From the NCBI GenBank assembly GCA_016206285.1, contig JACQRW010000013.1:1-37052 (forward strand): a stretch of DNA of 37,052 nt, written 5' to 3'. The position numbers and the translations under genes were made by a program. This DNA is from Candidatus Sungiibacteriota bacterium. Its GTDB lineage: Bacteria; Patescibacteriota; Minisyncoccia; Sungbacterales; HO2-52-23. The stretch's first letter is position 1. Every line of letters starts with the position of its first letter. Shown here in pieces: positions 16,586 through 25,808 of this stretch. Under the pieces are notes generated by a model. That model was not told where the DNA came from and did no database searches. It worked only from the letters and a program-made list of their open reading frames with translations.

Positions 16586-18349
16586 GAGTGTATATACATG
16601 GAGCGGCTCTGCCCGTCCCTTTACTGATACCTCTCCGAGCGAGCGTAATTCATGCGGTTCCCGGAGTTTGTTTTTTGTATTCTCGCTTATGATAAGCGTG
16701 GTTTTGTGTTCTTTATTCAAGCCCTCCAGACGCGAGGCCACGTTTACGGTGTCGCCGATCAGGGTGTAATCAAAGCGAAATTCGGAGCCGATATTACCGA
16801 CCACCGCACGGCCGGTGTGTATGCCGATCCCGATGGCGATTTCCGGATCTCCGGCCGCAGCGAGCTCTTCATTGAGCTTTTTTAGGGCTGCGATCATGCC
16901 TTTTGCCGCAGCAAGCGCGTGGTCGGCCTGGAGCGGGTCGTCAAGCGGCGCGCCCCAGAATGCCATGATTGCATCACCGATGTATTTATCGAGCACTGCC
17001 TCCCGATTCACAATCTCTGCGCTCATGGCCGAGAAATATTTGTTCAGGATACGCACCAGTTCCTGCGGCGAAGTTTTCTCCGAAAGCGTGGTAAACCCGC
17101 GGATGTCGGAAAAAAGCACGGTCACTTCGCGCTCCTCGCCTCCAAGCGCAACTTTTGCCGGATCCACCAGTATCTCTTCAAGCACGCGCGGTGATACGTA
17201 CTTTCCAAACAGCTTTTTGATTTCTTTCCGCTCCCGCTCCCCGCTCAAATACCGGTAGGCAAACAGAGCCGAAGTTGAAAGCAGCCACGCAAAGTGCGTA
17301 TGGAGCATATTTACCACTATGCCATTCTCAAAAAGAACTGCGATTGCGACCATGTATGCAACGCCTGCAGCCACGCTTGCTGCGAGCGGTTTTAAAGACC
17401 GGGGCCAGAGGAAAAAGAAAAGCGCCGGAAGCAGGGCTGCTGCCAGAATCCACAGATACGCGAGAAAAGGCGCCAGAGGAACAAGCCGATATCCCGATTG
17501 CAGCATGGTCACGATTTGCGCCTGCAGCTCGACCCCGGGCATTTCCGTGCCGCGCGAAAACGGAGTCAGTTTGGTGTCGTGGAGATCCGGGGCGGTCACG
17601 CCAATCAGCACGATCTTATCCCGGAGCATTGTTCCGGTTTCTTCTCCGCCGTCCAGAAGCCGCGAGAACGATATTTTTCTGATCGAACCCGGCAATGCCG
17701 AATACGCGATGCGCGGGATCGCATCAAGTTTTTTCTCATCAGGAATCGCATACCCTCCCTGCTTGAGAATTTCATATCCGAATGCAGCCAGCACGCCCGG
17801 CCGCGCGGACGGATACTGCGTAGCGATCAGGAGCGGAAACTTTCGCACGATCCCGTCCGGATCCAGGATAAAATTCGCGTGTCCCAGTGAGACGCGCTCG
17901 ATGTTGTCAATAAAAAGAGCCAACGGCGTTAAGAGATTTTCCGCGCGGGGTGCTTTATCGGTTTCTGAAAGAACAAGCGGGCTTGCCTCAGCCGGAAAAA
18001 CCACCGGATAGGTTATTCCGGCCAATACCGTGCGCAAAGCCGCATCATCTGCCGCTCCCCTGCCGGATGGCTCGGAAAGCATAATATCAACCCCGACCAC
18101 AGCCGGAGGGTTGTTATTCAAAACAGCAAGAGTACGCGCAAATATTTCCCGCGGCCACGGCCATTGTCCGATTTTTTGAAGTGATGCGTCATCAATGGCA
18201 ATGACCACCACATCCGCACTTGCGGGTTTCGGACGCACCAACAGGTCTTCGAAAAAAAACTCAAGACCCTGAAAAAGGCCGAGCCAAAATGAAACCGCCA
18301 CTATGATGCCTGCACAAAGCGTTATGCCAAATGCGCGTATCTTATCCAT
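16580..18349 (-). CDS. CHASE2-domain adenylate/guanylate cyclase
   Basis: N-terminal CHASE2 (VVVIAIDDASLQKIGQWPWPREIFARTLAVL), three TMs, class III cyclase domain (VTVLFSDIRGFTTLSEK, DKYIGDAIMAFWGAP, GIGIHTGRAVVGNIGS). Confidence 0.95.
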   Translation of the reverse strand: MDKIRAFGITLCAGIIVAVSFWLGLFQGLEFFFEDLLVRPKPASADVVVIAIDDASLQKIGQWPWPREIFARTLAVLNNNPPAVVGVDIMLSEPSGRGAADDAALRTVLAGITYPVVFPAEASPLVLSETDKAPRAENLLTPLALFIDNIERVSLGHANFILDPDGIVRKFPLLIATQYPSARPGVLAAFGYEILKQGGYAIPDEKKLDAIPRIAYSALPGSIRKISFSRLLDGGEETGTMLRDKIVLIGVTAPDLHDTKLTPFSRGTEMPGVELQAQIVTMLQSGYRLVPLAPFLAYLWILAAALLPALFFFLWPRSLKPLAASVAAGVAYMVAIAVLFENGIVVNMLHTHFAWLLSTSALFAYRYLSGERERKEIKKLFGKYVSPRVLEEILVDPAKVALGGEEREVTVLFSDIRGFTTLSEKTSPQELVRILNKYFSAMSAEIVNREAVLDKYIGDAIMAFWGAPLDDPLQADHALAAAKGMIAALKKLNEELAAAGDPEIAIGIGIHTGRAVVGNIGSEFRFDYTLIGDTVNVASRLEGLNKEHKTTLIISENTKNKLREPHELRSLGEVSVKGRAEPLHVYTLL

Positions 18350-19694
18350 CGGTATTGAGTGAATCCTCTACTTTTGCTTCCACGCGAAAGATAGGGCTTT
18401 TGGCAAGCATTGCTTCTCCGGTTTTTGAGTTTCTCCAGATTGCCGTGACCGTTCCTCGAGCCTCGCCAAATTCGGAAACATCGGGTCCGAGTTCGGCAAT
18501 GAAAATGCCGGGGCTCGCCATTCTGCCGATTGAGCCGATTACGGTCCAGCGCACATCGGCGGTTGCATCGCGCGTCTGGCCGTCCGGTCCGGTAAGGATC
18601 GCTTTAAACTGGATGCGGTCTCCTTCAAGTACGTTTTTGAGATCCGCATTAGCGCGTATCACAAGTTCTGCCGCGCGCTGCGGAACAATACTTGCCTGTT
18701 CCGTTGGCTTTGGTTCCGGCACCGGCACCGGTGCCGGTAACGTTTCTTTTTCCGTCCTGTTTTCTTTTATGATTTCGATGCGTTCCGGGACACTAACGTT
18801 ATTTTTATGTTCACTACCTTCAGATATGGGTTTTTCCGACTGTTCCTCGATTTTAAGTTCTTTCCGAATCTTTGTTCGCAGTTCGTCACGAAGTTTTTTT
18901 GCTTCGTCTCCCCGTGCTTTCAATTGCTCGATTTTCTCATCGTATTTTCTGTCTTCATTTTTGGCGCTCCGTATCCATGGATCCGTAAGAATTTTTGCCG
19001 GCACCTTTTCAACGGCCAGTTTTTTCTTCGATTCTTTGATAAGCGCAATGTCCTTTTCCGCAATTTCAACCAACCTGTCAGGATCCACTACCACTTCGTT
19101 GCCCACTGGTCTGCGCGTTTCAGGATCAATAGCCTGCACCGCAACCGCATGCTCCGCTCCTATGATGCTCGTCTTTCCTTTGGCAATAGCCATGCCAAAA
19201 GCGGTTCCGCGCACAGTTGCCACGGCATTTGAAGTTTTGACTTCCCAGAGAGATCCCGGGGTAAGCAGTGCCAGCACCTTTGACCATACCCTCCCGCTTG
19301 CGAGAAAAATACGTGCGCTCAAGCCCTGATTCTCGGAATCCAGCTTTGCTTCATCAAGCACGATTTTGGTGTTTGCATCAAGGCGCAGTACAGATCCGTC
19401 AGGAAAATAAATGTTGGCAATGCCAAATGTGTCCGTCTCGATCATATTGCCAAGTCCGACTTCGTCTCCGGTTTCGAGTATGCGGCTATCTCCACCGTCT
19501 CGTCCGTCGTATTCAACAGCCCGTGCATGGACTACTTCAATCCATGGCGCGGGCGATGCCGTACCGGAAGTCTTCCCAATTTCCACGGGCACGGGTGCAG
19601 GTGCGGAAGCAGGCATTTTTTTAAACGCAAAAAGAGTGCTGCCGGCGGCAACAACAAATCCCACGACCAGAAATGCTGCAATGCGTGTGCTCAT
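18342..19694 (-). CDS. FecR-domain protein
   Basis: TM N-terminus; GDEVGLGNMIETDTFGIANIYFPDGSVLRLDANTKIVL...VKTSNAVATVRGTAFGM; overlaps the cyclase start by 8 nt. Confidence 0.9.
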   Translation of the reverse strand: MSTRIAAFLVVGFVVAAGSTLFAFKKMPASAPAPVPVEIGKTSGTASPAPWIEVVHARAVEYDGRDGGDSRILETGDEVGLGNMIETDTFGIANIYFPDGSVLRLDANTKIVLDEAKLDSENQGLSARIFLASGRVWSKVLALLTPGSLWEVKTSNAVATVRGTAFGMAIAKGKTSIIGAEHAVAVQAIDPETRRPVGNEVVVDPDRLVEIAEKDIALIKESKKKLAVEKVPAKILTDPWIRSAKNEDRKYDEKIEQLKARGDEAKKLRDELRTKIRKELKIEEQSEKPISEGSEHKNNVSVPERIEIIKENRTEKETLPAPVPVPEPKPTEQASIVPQRAAELVIRANADLKNVLEGDRIQFKAILTGPDGQTRDATADVRWTVIGSIGRMASPGIFIAELGPDVSEFGEARGTVTAIWRNSKTGEAMLAKSPIFRVEAKVEDSLNTDG

Positions 19695-19737
19695 ATATAA
19701 TTACAATGGACAAACAATAGCATGTCCGGGGCCATTG

Positions 19738-20493
19738 TCAAAATTTACCCTGCTGGCCGGGCTCCAATACGCGTATTTCTATTCCCATCGGCTCCAGTAT
19801 TTGTTTTGCCAGCCGATGCCCCGTGTCCGGGTTTTTCAGCATGCCATCATGCACCGGAATACAAATTTTTGGTTTTAACTCCGCCGCATAATCCACCGCT
19901 TCCGCGCTGCGCATCCACGGCGCGGTTACCGGTAGTGCCAAAATCTCCACTGGCTTTGGCAGCCCCACTTTTGCGTTCAGAAACGGGTTGTCCCGGGCAT
20001 AATCCGAAAGCGGCATATGTGCAACCGTGCGTTCATATGTTGCCGGGGGTTCTTTTGCCGTCTCCGTTTCCGTCATATACGGCCGCACAAACGCGTCCCC
20101 GGGATAAAAAAACCGTTTTGCGATAAAGAACCCGGTATTTCGTATCACCGGGATAGTCGAGTGTATCATTGCATGGTCGCGCCCAAATGCCTCGATTGGA
20201 ATATTTTTAATCGCTGTGCTTTCTCCATCCTTTATTTCCTGGTACTCTATTCCCTCCCCTGCAAGCATTTTTCCGGCTCCATCGTTTGTCACGATTTTCG
20301 CTTCCGGATTATTACTCAGGATCATTTTCAAAGATTCCAAGTCCAAATGATCCTGATGCTCATGCGTGATCAAAATAACATCCACATTCCGCACGTCATT
20401 TTGCATGGTCGAATACGATCCCGGATCAATCAATATCCGCGCCCCTCCTTCCTCCACCAGCAAACAACTATGCCCGAATTTCGTGATGTACAT
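19738..20493 (-). CDS. MBL-fold metal-dependent hydrolase
   Basis: MYITKFGHSCLLVEEGGARILIDPGSY, VILITHEHQDHLD, IPVHDG. Confidence 0.88.
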   Translation of the reverse strand: MYITKFGHSCLLVEEGGARILIDPGSYSTMQNDVRNVDVILITHEHQDHLDLESLKMILSNNPEAKIVTNDGAGKMLAGEGIEYQEIKDGESTAIKNIPIEAFGRDHAMIHSTIPVIRNTGFFIAKRFFYPGDAFVRPYMTETETAKEPPATYERTVAHMPLSDYARDNPFLNAKVGLPKPVEILALPVTAPWMRSAEAVDYAAELKPKICIPVHDGMLKNPDTGHRLAKQILEPMGIEIRVLEPGQQGKF

Positions 20494-20535
20494 AATATGA
20501 TGTTTGTATTTATTACTCGGCTATGCCCACATATA

Positions 20536-21048
20536 TCAACATGAGATGCTTTTGCTTGTAATGGTATTGATATCTGTACCCAAGTAAGGTTCCGTAGTGC
20601 CGATGCAGTTTGTACCCGGTAGCACGCAGGAGATGTATAGTGACGATCCGGAAAGTACCCCGTCACCGCAACTTGGACCGCGCAGAGTGGTTCTGACTAT
20701 CGTCGGGTTCAATGCCCAATTTTCCCAATCATATCCCCAGCCAGGACAGGGACCTTTGGGCCATACTGAAAGGTACGCGGGTACAAATGTCGGACTATTA
20801 CACCAACTACCATCGGGAGCATATGATCCTCCTTGATTGTCCGCATCCAACTCTGCCGCGACTCTGATTTGGTTAAAATCCGCGAGCACTCTCGCGTATC
20901 GCGCCTTTGACCTGGCAGAGTTAAGCGATGCAAGAACAATACTGGCAAGAAGCGAGATGATCGAGATGACCACTAAAAGCTCAATAAGAGTAAACCCTGA
21001 TATATTGCGATGGGATTTGTTCATTCGGTTTTTGAAAATTCTATACAA
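20536..21048 (-). CDS. Type IV pilin / pseudopilin-like protein
   Basis: Prepilin motif SGFTLIELLVVISIISLLASIVLASLNSARSKAR. Confidence 0.9.
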   Translation of the reverse strand: MYRIFKNRMNKSHRNISGFTLIELLVVISIISLLASIVLASLNSARSKARYARVLADFNQIRVAAELDADNQGGSYAPDGSWCNSPTFVPAYLSVWPKGPCPGWGYDWENWALNPTIVRTTLRGPSCGDGVLSGSSLYISCVLPGTNCIGTTEPYLGTDINTITSKSISC

Positions 21049-21445
21049 TAAGCCCCTTCATCTTCAGATCATCAAAGATCAACTTATCAACGGGAGAGCT
21101 TTTTTCTTTTCCCTCGTACCCGAACCACGCATATTCTTCAATCTCGGCCGCCGGCTGTATGTCTCCGGTGAAGTCGCTTGTATAGCACGTCATTCGCACC
21201 ATGGTCCCCTCGGGCTTGCCATGCGCCTGCGCCTCAAACGTCCCAAAAAGGCTGATAGACTCCGGCACGATATCAATGCTCAACTCCTCCTTGATCTCCC
21301 GTATCAATGCCTGTGCATCAGTCTCGTTCCCCTCCCGCTTGCCGCCTGGAATATACCACGTATCCTTTCCCTGCGACCTCGTACTCAAAATCCTCCCATC
21401 CTTCACATAAATCCACGCAAGCTTATCAATGTAGTTATGTTCCAT
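21041..21445 (-). CDS. NUDIX hydrolase
   Basis: Nudix box GGKREGNETDAQALIREIKEELSID. Confidence 0.93.
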   Translation of the reverse strand: MEHNYIDKLAWIYVKDGRILSTRSQGKDTWYIPGGKREGNETDAQALIREIKEELSIDIVPESISLFGTFEAQAHGKPEGTMVRMTCYTSDFTGDIQPAAEIEEYAWFGYEGKEKSSPVDKLIFDDLKMKGLIV

Positions 21446-21473
21446 ACTTATTTGAGTTATCCACAGGCCACAC

Positions 21474-21501
21474 TTGACTTTTCTCTGTCTTCATGTATAC
21501 T
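21474..21501 (+). promoter_or_regulatory. Predicted promoter directed antisense into the mazF-like gene
   Basis: TTGACT (21474-21479) - 16 nt - TATACT (21496-21501). Confidence 0.4.
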
Positions 21502-21945
21502 TTAATTACTTTTGGGATTACCCACTGATCCAAGGCTTCGGCTTTGGTGATTACTGGAAAGCTCGAGCAATGCCTCGAGTTTTTCTTTTACCTTATCGAA
21601 GTCATTTCGATCAAGTGTCGTAAGGCGTCTCTGGAATCTGTTTGTGCTAAACATTCGTATCTGATGTAAAAGCGCGTATTGCGTTTCGCCGTGAATGGTA
21701 ATGTCGGCGAACCAAGAACCTATTTTCTTCTGAGTAGAAAGGGGAATACCGACACAACCCGTAGCAGAAAGCTTTTTAAGTACAAGAATCGGCCGCCTGA
21801 ATGTGTCTCCCTTACCACATGACTCATTGGATATGTTGAGACCGATAGCACACCACCAAATCTCTCCCTCTTTAAAAAGGAATCTTTCCTGTGCTTTCTC
21901 AAGCTCTTTTTTGCAGCCATTCCATTGATCAAAGTTCTTTTCCAT
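21502..21945 (-). CDS. PemK/MazF-like toxin-fold protein
   Basis: EIWWCAIGLNISNESCGKGDTFRRPILVLKKLSATGCVGIPLST...FADITIHGETQYALLHQIRMFSTNRF; overlaps upstream ALDH end by 17 nt. Confidence 0.82.
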   Translation of the reverse strand: MEKNFDQWNGCKKELEKAQERFLFKEGEIWWCAIGLNISNESCGKGDTFRRPILVLKKLSATGCVGIPLSTQKKIGSWFADITIHGETQYALLHQIRMFSTNRFQRRLTTLDRNDFDKVKEKLEALLELSSNHQSRSLGSVGNPKSN

Positions 21946-23317
21946 GTTTGTTTTTAGTGATAACTTTAATTCGTGTCACTTCTTCGAAGCCGTACTTCCC
22001 GTGTTCTCTTCCGAATCCCGAATTTTTGTAACCGCCAAAGGGATTGAACGGCATGATATAATTTGTGCCGTTAATGCTCACCATGCCGGATTCGATCGCT
22101 TGGGATACCCGCTCCGCTTGTTTCTTATCGCCAGTAAACACGTATGCGCCCAGGCCGTAAGCGGTCCCGTTTGCAAGCTCGATAGCCTCCTCTTCTGTCT
22201 TGAATGTTACGACGGGCAGTACCGGACCGAATACTTCCTCCGTCCAGACCCGCATGTCTTTGGTCACGCCCGTCAGCACAGTGGGTTCAAAAAATGCGCC
22301 GCCAAGTTTTTCTTCAAGCGAATTGCCGCCAGCGACTACTCGCGCGCCTTTCGCTTTGGCATCTTCCACTTGAGCCACGAGCAGATCAAGCTGTCTCTTG
22401 GCAACAAGCGGACCAACTTCTGTAGTTTCCGCTTCCGCATTGCCCAGCTTCTTAGCGATAAAGATAGCAGCGGCCTTCTCGACTACCCTATCAAAAATGC
22501 TTTCATGCACGATCAATCTTTTCAACCCATCGCAGCATTGTCCCTGGTTGAGTAGTCTATTGGCGCATACATTACTTACTGCGAGATCAATATCGGCATC
22601 TTCAAATATGATCCCGGGTGCAGAACCGCCTAACTCCATTACCGCTTTGATGAATTTCTTTCCTGCCAGTTCGTACAGATACCTTCCGGTCTGTGTACTG
22701 CCTGTAAAAGCGATCATGTCGATACTCTGATGAACCAGCATATCGCCCACCTCCCCGGCCCCGTACACTTCATTGAACACTCCTTTTGGCAAATGGCGTG
22801 AAAGCATGTCTTCGATAAATTTGCCGCTCAGAGGGCATTCCTCGGAATGTTTAAAAACAACCGTATTACCTGCAATCAGACTTTGTATCGTACCCCACAC
22901 AAAATTCGCAAAAGGGAAATTCCATGGTACGATCACCGCAGCAACTCCGATCGGTTCCCGAAAAACCTGGTGGATTTCCTGGTCATTCTCGAAAGTGGTT
23001 TCCGGACTCAAATACTTTTCCGCATTATCCAAGTACCAATTCGCATACACAAGACTCGCATCAAAGTCTCCCAGAGCTTCATTGAGCGGCATCCCCATCT
23101 CCCCTGATTCCAAAAGAGCAAATTCCGCTTTTCGATCCTGAAAATCCTGAAGAGCTTTTCGTAAAAGAGATACCCTTCCGCCCACGCCCAACCTCGCCCA
23201 CTCCTGCTGTGCGTTTCGTGCCAGAGCTACTTTGTCTTTGACTTCCTGTTCCGTCGAGACATCAACTGTCCCCAGAACCTCGTAATTCGAAGGATTGATA
23301 GATTGTAATTTGCTCAT
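21929..23317 (-). CDS. NAD(P)-dependent aldehyde dehydrogenase (succinate-semialdehyde dehydrogenase-like)
   Basis: VIVPWNFPFANFVWGTIQSLIAGNTVVFKHSE, MELGGSAPGIIFEDADID, NQGQCCDGLKRL, EEVFGPVLPV. Confidence 0.94.
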   Translation of the reverse strand: MSKLQSINPSNYEVLGTVDVSTEQEVKDKVALARNAQQEWARLGVGGRVSLLRKALQDFQDRKAEFALLESGEMGMPLNEALGDFDASLVYANWYLDNAEKYLSPETTFENDQEIHQVFREPIGVAAVIVPWNFPFANFVWGTIQSLIAGNTVVFKHSEECPLSGKFIEDMLSRHLPKGVFNEVYGAGEVGDMLVHQSIDMIAFTGSTQTGRYLYELAGKKFIKAVMELGGSAPGIIFEDADIDLAVSNVCANRLLNQGQCCDGLKRLIVHESIFDRVVEKAAAIFIAKKLGNAEAETTEVGPLVAKRQLDLLVAQVEDAKAKGARVVAGGNSLEEKLGGAFFEPTVLTGVTKDMRVWTEEVFGPVLPVVTFKTEEEAIELANGTAYGLGAYVFTGDKKQAERVSQAIESGMVSINGTNYIMPFNPFGGYKNSGFGREHGKYGFEEVTRIKVITKNKHGKEL

Positions 23318-23328
23318 ATCTTGTTTTA

Positions 23329-23922
23329 TTAGCCATTTGTAGCGCTCACCATCTTTCTCCGGCGGATCAGCAGCATGGCGGCAAATGAACCGTTGGCTAA
23401 AATAAGCGAAATCGGATAGAGCGCGGTGGTAAGATTGAAAGATTCGAATGCGGCCAGAGCAATGGCAAATTTGATCGAACTGAGCACAAAAGTGCTTGCA
23501 GTCTCTTCATTGGGTTTATCATATGCCTTTCGAAATGTCGGAGCAAATGCGAGCGCATCGGTGATTGTCACAAATATCACTGCCAGCAGCGGATCGTCGG
23601 TCAGCTGCCAAAATAATAGCCCGAGCAATGCCCCGCCAAAGCTGAACCAGTCCGACTTGGTGATCTGCCGCTCTCCATAAAAAAGCGCCAGCGCAGCTAT
23701 AACAGTGCAAATGACTGCCGATGATCCCGTCACCCATGCCCCGGCTCCGCCACCTTTGGCGATTTGCGCAAAAAACGCAATCCCGGTCAGCAATCCCCAT
23801 ACGAACCAAGAAAACACATGCGGCCGCGTCGTCCCCCGAAAAATATCCCGGAAGTACGGCACATACCCGACAAATCCCAATATGGTGGCAATGATCCCCA
23901 GTACTATTTTATAATCGGTCAT
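23329..23922 (-). CDS. Multi-TM protein with PQ-loop-like repeats
   Basis: ILGFVGYVPYFRDIFRGTTRPHVFSWFVWGLLTGIAF and later ALAFAPTFRKAYDKPNEETASTFVLSSIKF. Confidence 0.65.
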   Translation of the reverse strand: MTDYKIVLGIIATILGFVGYVPYFRDIFRGTTRPHVFSWFVWGLLTGIAFFAQIAKGGGAGAWVTGSSAVICTVIAALALFYGERQITKSDWFSFGGALLGLLFWQLTDDPLLAVIFVTITDALAFAPTFRKAYDKPNEETASTFVLSSIKFAIALAAFESFNLTTALYPISLILANGSFAAMLLIRRRKMVSATNG

Positions 23923-23936
23923 GGGATTATATTAAC

Positions 23937-24482
23937 TTATTCTATCTTATACTCCCATCCCGGCCTCCATGCTTTTGTTTTTCTCCAGTCCTCTGCAAAT
24001 GCCTGTTCCCATGTTTTATTTTTGAGTAAGACATCAAGCGCGAGTTGCGGGGCTTTATGGCCGACTATGGCAATACTTTTGCCATCATGCTCTTTTTTCA
24101 AAAACTCAAGAAAGTCTGCGATTCGTGCTTTCACGTCTTCATAGCTCTCTCCTTCAGGAAACCGTTCTGTGATGCGCTGCTCCTGCATTGGCTCCACAAT
24201 GGCCGAAGGTTTGGCATTGTACGTCCCGTAATTGCATTCCCGCAATCTCGCGTCCGGCATGATCGGCGCGCGGCCGTCAAAGGCCAATTTCGCCGAATCT
24301 GCTGCCCGTTTCAGATCCGAACAAAACACCATATCAAATTTTCCGTCCTTGGTCTGCTCTCTCAATTCCCTTGCCTGCTGTACTCCCAATTCCGAAAGCT
24401 CAACATCATACCACCCCGAAGAAATCTCTTTCTCGTTGTCAGTTGTCGTTCCGTGTACAAAATAGGTAATTTTTATGGACAT
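23937..24482 (-). CDS. Histidine phosphatase (phosphoglycerate mutase-like) family protein, atypical RHG motif
   Basis: MSIKITYFVHGTTTDNEKEISSGWYDVELSELGVQQARELRE...VFCSDLKRAADSAKLAF...IAIVGHKAPQLALD; longer ORF start in track is not supported. Confidence 0.85.
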   Translation of the reverse strand: MSIKITYFVHGTTTDNEKEISSGWYDVELSELGVQQARELREQTKDGKFDMVFCSDLKRAADSAKLAFDGRAPIMPDARLRECNYGTYNAKPSAIVEPMQEQRITERFPEGESYEDVKARIADFLEFLKKEHDGKSIAIVGHKAPQLALDVLLKNKTWEQAFAEDWRKTKAWRPGWEYKIE

Positions 24483-24511
24483 AGAAATCTTTAAACAGAC
24501 CGGATAACCTT

Positions 24512-25000
24512 TCAATTCGAAACCTGAAAATATTTCGGGGAGCCGTTCCAGCCGCTGGTTGGGGCTGCAAAAACGCCTTTGCCGCCGTCGGGAGTGGGCG
24601 CGGACATATTGGAGAGCGTTATGGGTTCGGCGTCGTTTTCCAGATTCGCGTACAGGGCGCACTTTCCGTCTGCGGTTACGAGGTATCGGTAAAATGACTG
24701 GACGGAAGTGCCGGGACCGGGATCCCGCGGCGTTTGCGAAAGGATAGTTGCATATTGCGGGTATGCGGCGCGCAATTCCACCAGGAGATCGGCAAGGTCG
24801 TACTCCCCTGCTCCGGCAGCCGGAAGATAGCATGATCCGGAAATAAATCTTCCGATTTGGGAAATTTCCACTTTGCGCTTTGTATCCCGGGCTTTTTTAA
24901 GCGCGGTATTCACCGATACGGCAATCATGGACGCAAGAATCCCGATAATCGCCACAACTACAATAATTTCAATTAACGTAAAACCTTTGCGTTTGTGCAT
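24512..25000 (-). CDS. Type IV pilin / pseudopilin-like protein
   Basis: Prepilin motif KRKGFTLIEIIVVVAIIGILASMIAVSVNTALKKARDTKRK. Confidence 0.9.
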   Translation of the reverse strand: MHKRKGFTLIEIIVVVAIIGILASMIAVSVNTALKKARDTKRKVEISQIGRFISGSCYLPAAGAGEYDLADLLVELRAAYPQYATILSQTPRDPGPGTSVQSFYRYLVTADGKCALYANLENDAEPITLSNMSAPTPDGGKGVFAAPTSGWNGSPKYFQVSN

Positions 25001-25006
25001 ATATCT

Positions 25007-25261
25007 TTAGCAACTGATGCAAAAAATGCAACAACTGGACTTATTGGAATTTGCAATGTGCATTTTTTGCATATTGCTTTTGGAGCTTACTTCTTTTTCT
25101 CGGAAGATACTATTGATATGGCGTGAAATCACTGACTGGTCTTTCTCATATAATGACACAATATCTGCCTGTGTCGCCCAAATCGTATCGCGCGCGACAT
25201 CACCGTGAAGCTCAAGAGCCCCTGATTTTGCCTGATAGATGATGGTGTTTTTCTCTTTCAT
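25007..25261 (-). pseudogene. Truncated RhuM-like (virulence RhuM family) N-terminal fragment
   Basis: NTIIYQAKSGALELHGDVARDTIWATQADIVSLYEKDQSVISRHINSIFREKEVSSKSNMQKMHIANSNK then SSCCIFCISC*; rest of the family domain absent. Confidence 0.72.
25017..25072. repeat. 14-bp perfect inverted repeat at the 3' end of the RhuM fragment
   Basis: ATGCAAAAAATGCA (25017-25030) / TGCATTTTTTGCAT (25059-25072), imperfect extension AGCAA(C)T(G). Confidence 0.85.
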
Positions 25262-25264
25262 AAT

Positions 25265-25693
25265 CTAATCCTTGAATATCTTTTTTCTCACTTCGTATGA
25301 AAAGATCGTTGGAATGAAGTATGTTATCTCCGCGGTCAGTGATCCCAAGAGTATTGCCAGTGAATAATTGGAAATGAAATATGGAAAAGCGGATAGGTAG
25401 AACGGTCTCAGAAGAAAGCTGTCGAAATATTCGGCAGGGCCAAATTCGATGATCATATTTCTGGCCTGTTTGAATAAGTTTGCGATGCCGAAGCGCCTTG
25501 TTTTTAAATCCCGGAATATGATGTATCCGTAAAATGCCAAGTTATCCATCCATGTGGCCGCAATACCGGCGATGATATTGTTTCCCGAGATGGATTTTAT
25601 AACATGCGCCGAAATAAGCGCCGCAAGGGTCGCAAGGACCAAAGGCACGCTATATCTCTTGAACCATTCTTTTATCTTATTTTTTACTTGCAT
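25265..25693 (-). CDS. Hypothetical membrane protein
   Basis: 142 aa, several hydrophobic segments. Confidence 0.65.
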   Translation of the reverse strand: MQVKNKIKEWFKRYSVPLVLATLAALISAHVIKSISGNNIIAGIAATWMDNLAFYGYIIFRDLKTRRFGIANLFKQARNMIIEFGPAEYFDSFLLRPFYLSAFPYFISNYSLAILLGSLTAEITYFIPTIFSYEVRKKIFKD

Positions 25694-25721
25694 AGACCCG
25701 ACCTATTATCTGTTTCGAAGG

Positions 25722-25808
25722 CGGAGGGTGAGAGATTCGAACTCTCGATGGAGTTTCCCCCATACCGCCTTTCCAAGGCGGCGCACTAGGCCACTATGCG
25801 AACCCTCC
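25722..25808 (-). tRNA. tRNA-Ser (anticodon GGA)
   Basis: GGAGGGT...ACCCTCC acceptor, CGCCTTGGAAAGGCG anticodon arm, long variable arm TATGGGGGAAACTCCATC, GAGAGTTCGAATCTCTC T-arm, discriminator G; CCA not encoded. Confidence 0.96.

Noticed and set aside
21457-21465. TTATCCACA, a perfect DnaA-box match
   Set aside because: Single 9-mer, no cluster, no dnaA/dnaN or AT-rich unwinding region nearby; not enough to propose an origin.
24483-24833. N-terminal extension of the histidine phosphatase ORF
   Set aside because: Arg/Cys-rich and overlaps the pilin-like gene on the same strand; domain begins at MSIKITYFVHG.
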